A stretch of 64,000 bases of DNA, from positions 3,889,771-3,953,770 of the forward strand of contig NZ_BMXQ01000001.1 of the NCBI RefSeq assembly GCF_014651835.1, in the 5' to 3' direction. Made by a program: the position numbers and the translations under genes. This DNA comes from Pigmentiphaga litoralis. GTDB lineage: Bacteria > Pseudomonadota > Gammaproteobacteria > Burkholderiales > Burkholderiaceae_B. The notes beneath the pieces were generated by a model, which was not told the origin of the DNA, did no database searches, and saw nothing but the letters and a program-made list of their open reading frames with translations. Positions 1-8,442 of this stretch are shown here, in pieces. Within the stretch, counting starts at the first letter, position 1. Every line of letters begins with the position of its first letter.

Positions 1-2
1 TC

Positions 3-203
3 GTGTCGCGCGAATACGGCGATCCGGGCTTCGGGCAGCTCGAGACCCGCTGCGCCGTGCAGCTTCGCACGGGCGCCGAAAGCGGCGCCGAGATGGGCGC
101 CTTCGAATTCCTGCATCAACCGCAACGGGAAGCCAACCTGCGCGGCGCACTCGACGAATACCTGCGCTTCGGTCTGGAAGCCAGCCTGATTGTCGTGACC
201 TGA
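3..203 (+). CDS. C-terminal fragment of an unidentified protein (5' end outside window)
   Basis: The reading frame is open through the left edge of the window and ends with TGA, so this is probably the last 66 or so codons of a larger gene rather than a complete small gene. The readable end is mixed hydrophilic and ends in a short hydrophobic strand (LEASLIVVT). I do not recognise the family. It is followed after 36 bases by the DUF6519 gene on the same strand, so it is probably part of the same operon, and a tail or baseplate-type component is the natural guess from context. That guess is not supported by any motif I can name. Confidence 0.5.
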   Translation: MSREYGDPGFGQLETRCAVQLRTGAESGAEMGAFEFLHQPQREANLRGALDEYLRFGLEASLIVVT

Positions 204-239
204 AGTTCATGCCTTGATCAACCCGAGGGGGGCGATGCC

Positions 240-3200
240 ATGAAAGGCGACCTATCCCGCACGACGTTCGACCGCACGCGCCACTACAGCGCGGTGCGGT
301 TGCAGCAGGGCCGCATCGTGACCGATGCGGACTGGAATGAGCAGGCCGACCTGACGCAGCACCGCGCCCGGCTGACCGCACGCGACGTGATCGGGCCATC
401 GGGCGCGCCGTACGATATGGCGGGCTTTGCCCTGCATGCCGACACGCGCGCGCTCGCCGTCCTGGCGCTCAATGACAACGTGGTGTGGATCGCCGCCGAA
501 GACGGCGCCTTGCTGGGCACGACCAACGGCGGCGCTGATTGGGAGCTGGCGGATCTGGATACCGCCGCCCACCTGCGTGCATTGGCCACGGCCGGCGGCA
601 GGGTGTGGGTGGTGGGCGACGGCGGGGTCATTCGTGCGTCGGCCGACGGCGGCCTGACCTGGCAGGCGCAAGACAGCGGCACGGTGCAATCGTTGCGGGG
701 CGTGACGGCGGTCGATGCCTGGCACGCGTGGGCCGTGGGCGAGGGCGGTCTGGTGCTGTCGACCGAAGACGGCGGCGCGCAGTGGCAGCAGGCGCAGAGC
801 GGCGCGGCCCGCCTGCGCGCGCTGCATTTCGTTGACACCGTCAACGGTATGGCCGTGGGCCTGAATGGCGCGGTGCTAACCACGATGGACGGCGGAACGA
901 GCTGGAACGCCGTCGACAGCGGCACCTCCGCGCATCTGTTGAGCGTGGCGCGATTCGGCGCGGACACGGTCTGGGCGGCGGGGTACGACGGCGTGATCGT
1001 CCGCAGCACGGACGGTGGCGGCACCTGGACGCGGTGCGACACCCCGTCCGCCTCGACACTTCGCGCGATCGCCTTTGCGGACGCGCAGCGCGGCTGGGTC
1101 GCCGGCGACGATGGCGCATTCTGGCAGACCGTTGACGGTGGCAACCACTGGGTGGAGGACAGCCTGGATCCCACGGCGTGGACGGGCGTGTCGGCGGACA
1201 GTCAGGGCAGTGCATTGCCGGACGGGCCGGCGCCGGGTGGGAGCGCCGCACGCCCGTCCTTGCGCGGCATCAGCCTGCTTGGTGATGGGGATGGCAGTGG
1301 CAGCAGCGGCGGCTGGGTGGTCGGTGATGGCGGGACGGCATGGCGCATCGGCAATGGCTCGCCCGACTCCGCCGCGCTCAGGTTGCCGGCGGTCAACCTG
1401 GCGATCGCGCCGGGCCGCTATTACGTCGACGGCGCGCTGTGCGAACTGGATGCCCGCGTCACCTACGGCAATCAGGCCGATGGAGGCGCAGGCGCACGCC
1501 TGGCGCCCGGCGCCCACCTGATGGTCCTGCATGTGTGGGAACGGCATGTGTCCGCGCTGCAGGCGCCCTGGATCCGCGAAGTCGCGCTGGGCGGCCCCGA
1601 CACGGCCACGCGCGCGCAGACGATGGCGCAGGTGCGCGCCTTGCCGCTTGGTGACGCCAGCCCCGCCGAATGGTCCTGTGGCAGCTACAGCCCCGAGTGG
1701 GACGCCCTGATGCATCCGACGCCCGGCCGCCTGGCCGCCCGGGCCACGCCGCAGCCGTCCCAACGCAATCTGTGCGACATCGCGGCCACGGCCGGCTATC
1801 AACGGCTTGAAAACCAGCTGTACCGCGTCGAGATCCACTCGGGCGGCGCGGCCCCGACCTTCAAGTGGTCGCGCGAGAACGGCTCGATCGCCTATGCCGT
1901 GGTGGGCGTGACGGTGGACGCCGCGCGCCAGCAGACCACGGTACGGGTTGCGGCGCGCGGCCGTGACGAAGGGCTGGACCTGTCCGCGCACGACCGGGTC
2001 GAACTGGTCGATGACACCAGCGAACGGTGGCAGCGTGCCGGGCAGATGTTCGAGTATCTGGCCGACGGCGATGACGAAAACGAAGTGGTGCTTGCCGGTG
2101 TGCCGATCGGCACCTTGGGGCAGGACCTGTCGGCGCACCCGCTGCTGCGCCGGTGGGAGCAGCGGCCGGCCGACAGCGCGCAAGTGCTGCCGGTGCAGAC
2201 GGGCCGCTGGATCGAACTGGAAGAGGGGGTCGAAATCCGCTTTGCGCCTGGCCAATGGCGGCCGGGCGACTACTGGCAGATCCCCGCGCGCACGATCACG
2301 GGCGACGTCGAATGGCCACGCGACCCTGACACCGGTGACGCCGTGGCGCGCGCGCCCGAAGGCATCCACGATGCGTGGTGCCGGCTGGGCATCGTCGACG
2401 TCGGCCCTGATGGGGCCGTGCAGGTGATTGCCAACTGCCGCGAGATCTTTCCACCGCTGACGCAGCGCGCGCAGTTGCTCTACGGGTCGGGCGATGGCCA
2501 GGAAGCCGCGCCTGCCGCCGTGTTGCCGCAGCCGCTGATCGTGCGCGTGGTGCAGGGCGGCGTGCCGGCACCGGGCGCGCGTGTGCGTTTCGATGTCGAG
2601 ACGGGGGACGGGCGCGTCGGCCGCGCGGTGGCGGCGAGCCCGCAGGGTCTGATGCGGTCCTACGAGACGGCGGTCGACGCGCAAGGCGAGGCCCGCTGCC
2701 GCTGGAAGCTGGGCGATGGCACGGGGCGGGGCGGCGGCCTGGGCGCAGGGCCGGGGTTGGGGACGGCAGGGCCCGCCGCGCTGCCGCCCGGGCGCTTTCA
2801 ACGGGTGCGGGTCTCGCTGCTGGATGGCGAGGGCTACGAGCGGCCCGGCCAGGCGATCACCTTCTGCGCGACCGCCGTCGTGGATGCGCCGGTGCGCGAG
2901 GTCACGCGCCGCGGCGCCTGCCTGACGATAGGCAAGGGCGGCGACGCCGAGCGGCTCGACGCCGCCGTGATCGCGCGCGCATTGGACGACACCGGCCATG
3001 CCTGCCTGTGCTTCCTGCCCGGCGACCATGTGGTCGAAGGGCTGGAGGCGGCGGGCACTGGTCGCAGCCGGCTCAGCCTGCACGGCTGCGGCCCGACGGC
3101 GCAGATCCACGTGCGCGGCGGCATGATGCTGGCCGGCTTCGCAGCCTTGGAACTGCGCGACCTGGATATCACGTTCGACGACGAACGGGGCCTGGCCTTG

Positions 3201-3854
3201 TTCAAGATGGGCGACGTGCAGATTCGCGGCCTGATGCTCGCGCGGCGGGCCGAGCGCGGCGCGCCGTGCCTGCATGTGGGCGATGCCCGGACGCTGCACC
3301 TGTCGGCCAGCACGATCGATTGCCCGATGCCCGGCGTGGCTGCGCAGCTCGAAAACATCCAGGGCGACTGCCATGTCTCGGACAACACCCTGTCGGGCAT
3401 CCTGAGCTTCCATGGCGAGCCGGGCGGTGTGCCGGCTGCGGCCCTGCTGCGGCGCCTGCACGAAGGCAGCCGCAACACCAAGCTGTTGGCGAACGCCGGG
3501 CACCTGAAGCTGACCACCAATTGCCTGGCCCTGCTTGCCGTGGCCGAGGCCATGAGCAAACAGCTGATGGAAACCCAGACGGTCAGCGGCCTGTTTGCAA
3601 CGGCCACGATCAGCGGCAACACGTTTTCCGAGCCGTCCAATCTTTTCATTGCAGGCCGCATGGTGGCCGTGCATCACTCCACGTTCCTGGCCGAGATGCC
3701 GGGCGAGCGACCGCCGCCTTACGGCGTATTCATCGCCGAACGTGCCACGGCCACCGGCAACCTGGCGATGCTGCCGGGGCCGGAAGCGGCGGCGCTGCTG
3801 TTCGGCGCGGCACGCTTCGATCAGGCCGCCAACCTGGTGGCGATCAGGAATTGA
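240..3854 (+). CDS. DUF6519 protein with inserted YCF48-type beta-propeller and C-terminal beta-helix region
   Basis: A 1204-residue multidomain protein. Residues 1-60 carry the N-terminal DUF6519 signature (GDLSRTTFDRTRHYS, then QQGRIVTDADWNEQ). Residues about 65-380 hold six Asp-box repeats of the type (S/T)xDGGxxW (for example TTNGGADW, TTMDGGTSW, TVDGGNHW), typical of YCF48/BNR propellers. DUF6519 then resumes (APGRYYVDGALCE near 390, LENQLYRVEIHSGG near 520, FKWSRENGS near 540, GDVEWPRDPDTG near 686). Residues about 760-880 look Ig-like, and about 890-1204 look like a right-handed beta-helix. There is no signal peptide. From memory, DUF6519 proteins are found in phage-tail-like and eCIS-type loci, so a structural or receptor-binding tail component is inferred. 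The next gene starts 3 bases after its stop. Confidence 0.8.
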   Translation: MKGDLSRTTFDRTRHYSAVRLQQGRIVTDADWNEQADLTQHRARLTARDVIGPSGAPYDMAGFALHADTRALAVLALNDNVVWIAAEDGALLGTTNGGADWELADLDTAAHLRALATAGGRVWVVGDGGVIRASADGGLTWQAQDSGTVQSLRGVTAVDAWHAWAVGEGGLVLSTEDGGAQWQQAQSGAARLRALHFVDTVNGMAVGLNGAVLTTMDGGTSWNAVDSGTSAHLLSVARFGADTVWAAGYDGVIVRSTDGGGTWTRCDTPSASTLRAIAFADAQRGWVAGDDGAFWQTVDGGNHWVEDSLDPTAWTGVSADSQGSALPDGPAPGGSAARPSLRGISLLGDGDGSGSSGGWVVGDGGTAWRIGNGSPDSAALRLPAVNLAIAPGRYYVDGALCELDARVTYGNQADGGAGARLAPGAHLMVLHVWERHVSALQAPWIREVALGGPDTATRAQTMAQVRALPLGDASPAEWSCGSYSPEWDALMHPTPGRLAARATPQPSQRNLCDIAATAGYQRLENQLYRVEIHSGGAAPTFKWSRENGSIAYAVVGVTVDAARQQTTVRVAARGRDEGLDLSAHDRVELVDDTSERWQRAGQMFEYLADGDDENEVVLAGVPIGTLGQDLSAHPLLRRWEQRPADSAQVLPVQTGRWIELEEGVEIRFAPGQWRPGDYWQIPARTITGDVEWPRDPDTGDAVARAPEGIHDAWCRLGIVDVGPDGAVQVIANCREIFPPLTQRAQLLYGSGDGQEAAPAAVLPQPLIVRVVQGGVPAPGARVRFDVETGDGRVGRAVAASPQGLMRSYETAVDAQGEARCRWKLGDGTGRGGGLGAGPGLGTAGPAALPPGRFQRVRVSLLDGEGYERPGQAITFCATAVVDAPVREVTRRGACLTIGKGGDAERLDAAVIARALDDTGHACLCFLPGDHVVEGLEAAGTGRSRLSLHGCGPTAQIHVRGGMMLAGFAALELRDLDITFDDERGLALFKMGDVQIRGLMLARRAERGAPCLHVGDARTLHLSASTIDCPMPGVAAQLENIQGDCHVSDNTLSGILSFHGEPGGVPAAALLRRLHEGSRNTKLLANAGHLKLTTNCLALLAVAEAMSKQLMETQTVSGLFATATISGNTFSEPSNLFIAGRMVAVHHSTFLAEMPGERPPPYGVFIAERATATGNLAMLPGPEAAALLFGAARFDQAANLVAIRN

Positions 3855-3857
3855 CGC

Positions 3858-6641
3858 ATGGACATGGTGGATCTTCGCAACCATCATGCGGGCGCAACGA
3901 TCCTGGTGTGCGGCTGCGGCGAATCGCTCGCGCGCCTGCCGGATACGAAGGGTGTCATCACGATTGGTGTCAATGATGCCGGCCGCTGGTTCACCCCCGA
4001 CTACCTGGTCGTGCTCAATGAACGGCGGCAATTCGATGCCGATCGGTATGCCTATGTCGAAGCCTCTCGCGCCGGCACGCTGGTCACGCAGCTCGACCCC
4101 GCGGGCTTTGCGCACCCGAACGTCGTGCGGTTCCGGTTGGGCCGGCGGGGCGGCACGGCGCAGTCCGACGACGACACGCTGGCGTACTCCAACAACTCGC
4201 CTTACGTCGCCGTCCAGCTGGCGCGCCACCTGGGCGCGCGCCGCATCGGCCTGCTGGGTGTGGACTTTGGCGACCGGCATTTCTTCGGGCAGACCGGCCC
4301 GCATGCGCTGGCCGCGCAACTGGCGCGGATCGATGCGGAATACGGCGCGCTTGCCGCGGCGTGCCAAGCCGATGGCGTCGAGCTGGTCAACCTGAGTCCG
4401 GTCAGCCGCCTGCGGTCGGTGCCGAGGGCGGATCTGGCCGCATGGCTGCCGGGCAGGGCGGACGCCGCCGCCGACGCAGGCGCAACGCCCGCCGTGGCAG
4501 TCGGCGCGACAGCCGCCGGCACCGCCGCAACGGCCCGCGCGGCGCCCCGTGTGTTCTTCGTGCACTACCGCTTCCTGTCCTGCGGCACGGTGTTCGACAC
4601 GGGCTTGCGCGAGGCGGCCGACAGCCTGGGCGTGCCGGCAGCGCATGCTGACTGGGACGCACCGGACCTTGATACCCAGATCGCTGCCTTTCGCCCCGAC
4701 CTGCTGTTCGTCGTGCACGGCCGCCGCTTTGTCAAACGCTGGGGCAAACGCTTCGCGGGCCTGCGATCGGCCGTCTGGCTGGTCGACGAGCCCTACGAGG
4801 TGGATGACACCGCGCGCTGGTCGGGCCAGTTCGACGTGGTCTTCGTGAACGATCCGGTCACGGTGCCGCGGCATCGGAATGCGCATGGGCTAGAAGTGGC
4901 GTACGCGCCCGCGCTGCATCACCCCGGCGCCGCGCAGGCCAGCGCCGGCATCGCTGGCCGGTCACGCGGCGTGGGCTTCATTGGCGGCGGCAATCCGTCG
5001 CGGGAACGCATGCTGGGCACGCTGGCGGACCACGGGCTGCTCGACTATGTGGTGGGCGGACCGTGGCGCGACCCGCGCGTTGCGGCGCGCTGCCTGTCGG
5101 CCAACGTGTCGCCGGCCGACGCGGCGGCCTTGTATCGCGACACCAAGATCGTGATCAACGTGTTCCGCGACAGGCATCACTACAACCGCGACGCGCTGCC
5201 AGGGCGGGCGGCCAATCCGCGGATCTTCGAGGCATTGGCCTGTGGCGCTGCGGTGGTGAGCGAACCCCGCGCCGGCCTGCATGCCCTGCTGCCCGAACTG
5301 CCTACCTTCCAGAGCGAAGCGCAGGCCCTTGCCGTGATCCGCCGCCTGCTGGCGGATGATGCCGCACGCGCACGGGTGCAGCAGGCCTGCGCCGCGCGGA
5401 TCCGCCAGTCGCGCTACCAGGACCGCCTGGCGTCGGCGCTTGCCATCGCCCTGGGCTGGCCGGCCGCGGCCCCCGCGCATGCTTGCGGCGTACTGACGGT
5501 CGATGCCGATTGGCACAGCACTGGCCCGGTCGTGCACGCCGCCGAAGATGGCGTGTTCATCATCGACCCCGGGCCGCAGCGGGGGCCGGCGCAGGAGCGC
5601 GGGCTGGTCAGCCGCCTGCGGTTCGACGACGTCGACCTGACGTTCGAAGCGCGCCTGACGCCGGGCGCCTGCCTGATTGCCAAGGTGCATCAGCAACAGC
5701 GCATCGACCAGGCCAGCGATTCGTATCACCTGCTGATGACCGCGCGGCGCGCCTATCTGGCGCGGCACGACCACGTCTTCCGGCAGATCGAGCCGCCCGG
5801 GCAGGAATGGGTCACGTGGCGGCTCACCGCCGCGAATGGCGTACTGACGCTCTATCGCGACGGCAAGCTGCTGCACCGGGTGCGCGATACCGTGCTGCAC
5901 GGCGGCTATGCCTTCCTGGGCGCGATGGGGGGAGCGGTCCATGTCCGCGCCGTGCGCTTGAAGGCGACCGACTCCGCACCCGTGCGCCGCAGCGCGCGGG
6001 CCGTGTTGCCGGTACGGGCGCCGCCGCCCCGGCTGTCCATCGTCACGACTGTGTACGACCGCGTCGACTGCCTGCGCCGCTGCATTGCGTCGGTGCAGAA
6101 CCTGGACTTTGCCGATTACGAACACGTGATCGTGGCCGACCATCCCCCGCCCGATGTCGTTGATGCTGTCCACCAGATCGTGGACGGCATCAACGACCCA
6201 CGTGTGGGCTTTTACAACCTGGCGCAGCGTCACAACGACTGGGGCATCGCCCCCGCCGCGGCCGGCCTGCAGCGGGCGCGCGGGGACTATCTGGCCTTCC
6301 TGTCGGATGACAATGGCTACACGCCCGATCACTTCGATCCGCTGATCCGCGCGCTGGACCGGGATCCCGCCTTGGGCTTTGTGTATTGCTCGTGCCGCTA
6401 CGACGGCCGCCTGCTGCTGAACCATCCGGTGCCGCGGCCCGGCCGCATCGACCTGGGCCAGCCCCTGTTCCGCCGCGAGCTGTTCGACGTGCATCTGAAC
6501 AACGACCTGCCCTTCGACATGATGGCGTGGGACTGGCACCTGGTGGACCGGCTGATGCGGCGCGGGGTGCGCTGGAAGCACGTCGACCGCGCGACCTTTC
6601 TGTTCCGTCTTGCGCAATATCCGGAGCTGTGGGCCTCATGA
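3858..6641 (+). CDS. Four-part glycosyltransferase (DUF115-like, CgeB-like, lectin-like, GT2)
   Basis: A 927-residue soluble protein with no signal peptide or membrane segment. Residues 1-190 resemble the DUF115/MAF-type fold (ILVCGCGESLARLP, GVNDAGRWFTPDYLVVLN). Residues about 229-530 resemble CgeB-family GT-B transferases, with a C-terminal motif FEALACGAAVVSEPRAGL near residue 456. Residues about 543-705 look like a concanavalin-like beta-sandwich (DUF1080-like). Residues about 724-927 are a GT-A family 2 domain (LSIVTTVYDR, FLSDDNGYTPDHF near 817). It lies 3 bases after the DUF6519 gene and overlaps the next transferase by 4 bases. It probably glycosylates a protein or surface partner encoded in the same operon; substrate and sugar cannot be read from the sequence. 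Confidence 0.75.
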   Translation: MDMVDLRNHHAGATILVCGCGESLARLPDTKGVITIGVNDAGRWFTPDYLVVLNERRQFDADRYAYVEASRAGTLVTQLDPAGFAHPNVVRFRLGRRGGTAQSDDDTLAYSNNSPYVAVQLARHLGARRIGLLGVDFGDRHFFGQTGPHALAAQLARIDAEYGALAAACQADGVELVNLSPVSRLRSVPRADLAAWLPGRADAAADAGATPAVAVGATAAGTAATARAAPRVFFVHYRFLSCGTVFDTGLREAADSLGVPAAHADWDAPDLDTQIAAFRPDLLFVVHGRRFVKRWGKRFAGLRSAVWLVDEPYEVDDTARWSGQFDVVFVNDPVTVPRHRNAHGLEVAYAPALHHPGAAQASAGIAGRSRGVGFIGGGNPSRERMLGTLADHGLLDYVVGGPWRDPRVAARCLSANVSPADAAALYRDTKIVINVFRDRHHYNRDALPGRAANPRIFEALACGAAVVSEPRAGLHALLPELPTFQSEAQALAVIRRLLADDAARARVQQACAARIRQSRYQDRLASALAIALGWPAAAPAHACGVLTVDADWHSTGPVVHAAEDGVFIIDPGPQRGPAQERGLVSRLRFDDVDLTFEARLTPGACLIAKVHQQQRIDQASDSYHLLMTARRAYLARHDHVFRQIEPPGQEWVTWRLTAANGVLTLYRDGKLLHRVRDTVLHGGYAFLGAMGGAVHVRAVRLKATDSAPVRRSARAVLPVRAPPPRLSIVTTVYDRVDCLRRCIASVQNLDFADYEHVIVADHPPPDVVDAVHQIVDGINDPRVGFYNLAQRHNDWGIAPAAAGLQRARGDYLAFLSDDNGYTPDHFDPLIRALDRDPALGFVYCSCRYDGRLLLNHPVPRPGRIDLGQPLFRRELFDVHLNNDLPFDMMAWDWHLVDRLMRRGVRWKHVDRATFLFRLAQYPELWAS

Positions 6642-7405
6642 TCTCGTATTGCGTGGCCTGCTACCGGCCTGTGTATGCGCGCCTGCTGTTGCAGGAGCTG
6701 GTGCGCAAGACCAGCACGCCTTTCGAGATCCTGCTGTGGCTCAACGTCGAAGATGCCGGGCTGGACGCCGACATTGCCGATGCGATGGCGCGGGGCGTGC
6801 CCCTGACCGTGGTCGGGCGCAGCCCGCACAACATCGGCATGACGGCCTATCTCGACCTGTTCCGCGCATCGCGTTACCCGCTCATTGCGCAAATCGACGA
6901 CGACGTGGTGTGCATGTCCAGGGGGCTGGCCGAACGGGCCGCGCATCTCTTTGCGCGCTTTCCCCAGGTGCGTCAGGTCGTGGCCGATGTCTGGCAGGAC
7001 GACTACACGACCGGCGCGCGTCCGCCGCTTGCGCAGTACCGCGTCTTCGATGCCCCAGAGCGCGTGTATGAAGGTCCGGTGGACGGCTGGTTCTCGGTCT
7101 ATCACCGCAGCGTGCTGCCGATGCTGCTACGCCTGCCCGTCACGGCCTACTACCCGATCGGCGCAGCGATGTGCGGCGCCTTGGCGCAGCGGGGCGTAAA
7201 GGGCGTGCTCGATGGGGGCGGAATGAAGGTGTTCCATGTCGTCGGGCCGGACTATGCGCGGGCCTTCGGCATGCTGGACCACGAGATCGCCAAGTACCGG
7301 CGGTTGAACCGGCAGGACATCGTGGACTGGTACGAAGCCTCGGTCGAGCAGGACAGCCAAGCCATGGCGGCCAGGGTGGAACAGATCCGCAGCGCATTTG
7401 CCTGA
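6638..7405 (+). CDS. GT-A-type glycosyltransferase
   Basis: A 255-residue protein whose ATG sits in an ATGA overlap with the stop of the preceding transferase, so the two are translationally coupled. The N-terminus MISYCVACYRP followed by a beta-strand/helix pattern and the acidic motif QIDDDVV near residue 85 fit the nucleotide-sugar and metal-binding site of a GT-A transferase, related to family 2 but short. No membrane anchor is visible. It is the last gene of the rightward operon: the next gene, btuF, is convergent and ends 75 bases downstream. Donor and acceptor are unknown. Confidence 0.7.
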   Translation: MISYCVACYRPVYARLLLQELVRKTSTPFEILLWLNVEDAGLDADIADAMARGVPLTVVGRSPHNIGMTAYLDLFRASRYPLIAQIDDDVVCMSRGLAERAAHLFARFPQVRQVVADVWQDDYTTGARPPLAQYRVFDAPERVYEGPVDGWFSVYHRSVLPMLLRLPVTAYYPIGAAMCGALAQRGVKGVLDGGGMKVFHVVGPDYARAFGMLDHEIAKYRRLNRQDIVDWYEASVEQDSQAMAARVEQIRSAFA

Positions 7406-7480
7406 GCGGCGACACAAAGATCAATGGCAGAAGGCCGGTGGCATCGCGTCCGTCCTCATCGGCCCGGCCGTCGCACGGCG

Positions 7481-8428
7481 TTATTTCGGCTTGCGTGCCT
7501 GATCGATGTGTTCGCACAGCGTGCGGGTCTCGTCGATCATGCGGGGCCCCGGCCGATGCATGCGGTCGGCATCGGCCACGAACAGATGCCCCCGCGCCGC
7601 GGCCGTCAGCCCTGGCGCGAAGGCCTTCCATTGCGCGAGCGCGGCCTGCCCCGCGTCGCCTGCGCTACGTGCGGCCTTGGACGCGCCCACCACGATCACC
7701 TGCGGGTTGGCGAGCAGCACGCCTTCCACGCTGACCAGCGGCGCCGCGGCGGGCAGCGTGCCGAACACATTGTCCGCGCCGCACAGCCGCAGGGCGTCAC
7801 CGATGATGCCGCGGTTGTTCAGGGTGTAGATCGGTTGTCCGCTCAACTGGTAGAACGTGCGCACGGGCGCCTGCCCGGCGTAGGTCGTCGTCAGCGAGTG
7901 CAACTGCTGACGCAGTTGCGCGGCACGCGGTGTCGCCACCGCACCCGTCCCGGCCAGGCGGCCAAAACGGTCCAGCGTATCCGGTATGTCGGCCAGCAGC
8001 GCGGGCCGGCTATAGAACACGGCAATGCCCAGGCTGTCGAGCAAAGCCATGGGCAGCTTGCCGGCCGTGGATCCGGAAGCGGCATAGTCCCACGCCACGA
8101 TCAGATCCGGCTTGAGCGCCAGCACCCGTTCGATATCCAGGTTCAGCGGATTGCCCACCTGGGGCAGCCGCTTGACCTCGGACGGGTAATCGCTGTTCTG
8201 GTCGACGCCTACCAGCCGGTCGCCCGCCCCCGCCGCCACCATCAGTTCCGTGGCGTGCGGAGACAGGGTGACAATGCGGCGGGCGGGCGCGGCCAGCCGA
8301 ATGTCGCGGCCCGTGTCGTCGCGCACAACGAGCGACGGCGCAGCGGCCGCGGGCGCCTGCGCAGCCTGGACGGCGGCGCCGCCCCATGCTGCCACCATCA
8401 CCACGACGAGGGTCCCGGGCAGCGACAT
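7481..8428 (-). CDS. btuF: Vitamin B12 (or haem-like) ABC transporter periplasmic binding protein
   Basis: A 315-residue protein with an N-terminal signal peptide ending near AVQAAQ, then a class III (TroA/BtuF) binding fold: VVRDDTGRDIRLAAPARRIV, LSPHATELMVAAGAGDRLVG, and PDLIVAWDYAASG in the first lobe. It begins 14 bases after the btuB stop, so the two genes share a transcript behind the cobalamin riboswitch, which favours cobalamin over haem as ligand. No btuC or btuD follows: transcription runs into the convergent glycosyltransferase gene. The permease and ATPase must therefore be elsewhere. Confidence 0.8.
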   Translation of the reverse strand: MSLPGTLVVVMVAAWGGAAVQAAQAPAAAAPSLVVRDDTGRDIRLAAPARRIVTLSPHATELMVAAGAGDRLVGVDQNSDYPSEVKRLPQVGNPLNLDIERVLALKPDLIVAWDYAASGSTAGKLPMALLDSLGIAVFYSRPALLADIPDTLDRFGRLAGTGAVATPRAAQLRQQLHSLTTTYAGQAPVRTFYQLSGQPIYTLNNRGIIGDALRLCGADNVFGTLPAAAPLVSVEGVLLANPQVIVVGASKAARSAGDAGQAALAQWKAFAPGLTAAARGHLFVADADRMHRPGPRMIDETRTLCEHIDQARKPK

Positions 8429-8442
8429 GGCTCAGCCCGGCG

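Noticed and set aside
876-4886. A 1336-codon open frame on the minus strand
   Set aside because: It is antisense to the DUF6519 and glycosyltransferase genes, follows GC-skewed third-position shadowing, and its arginine/histidine/glutamine-rich text matches no domain.
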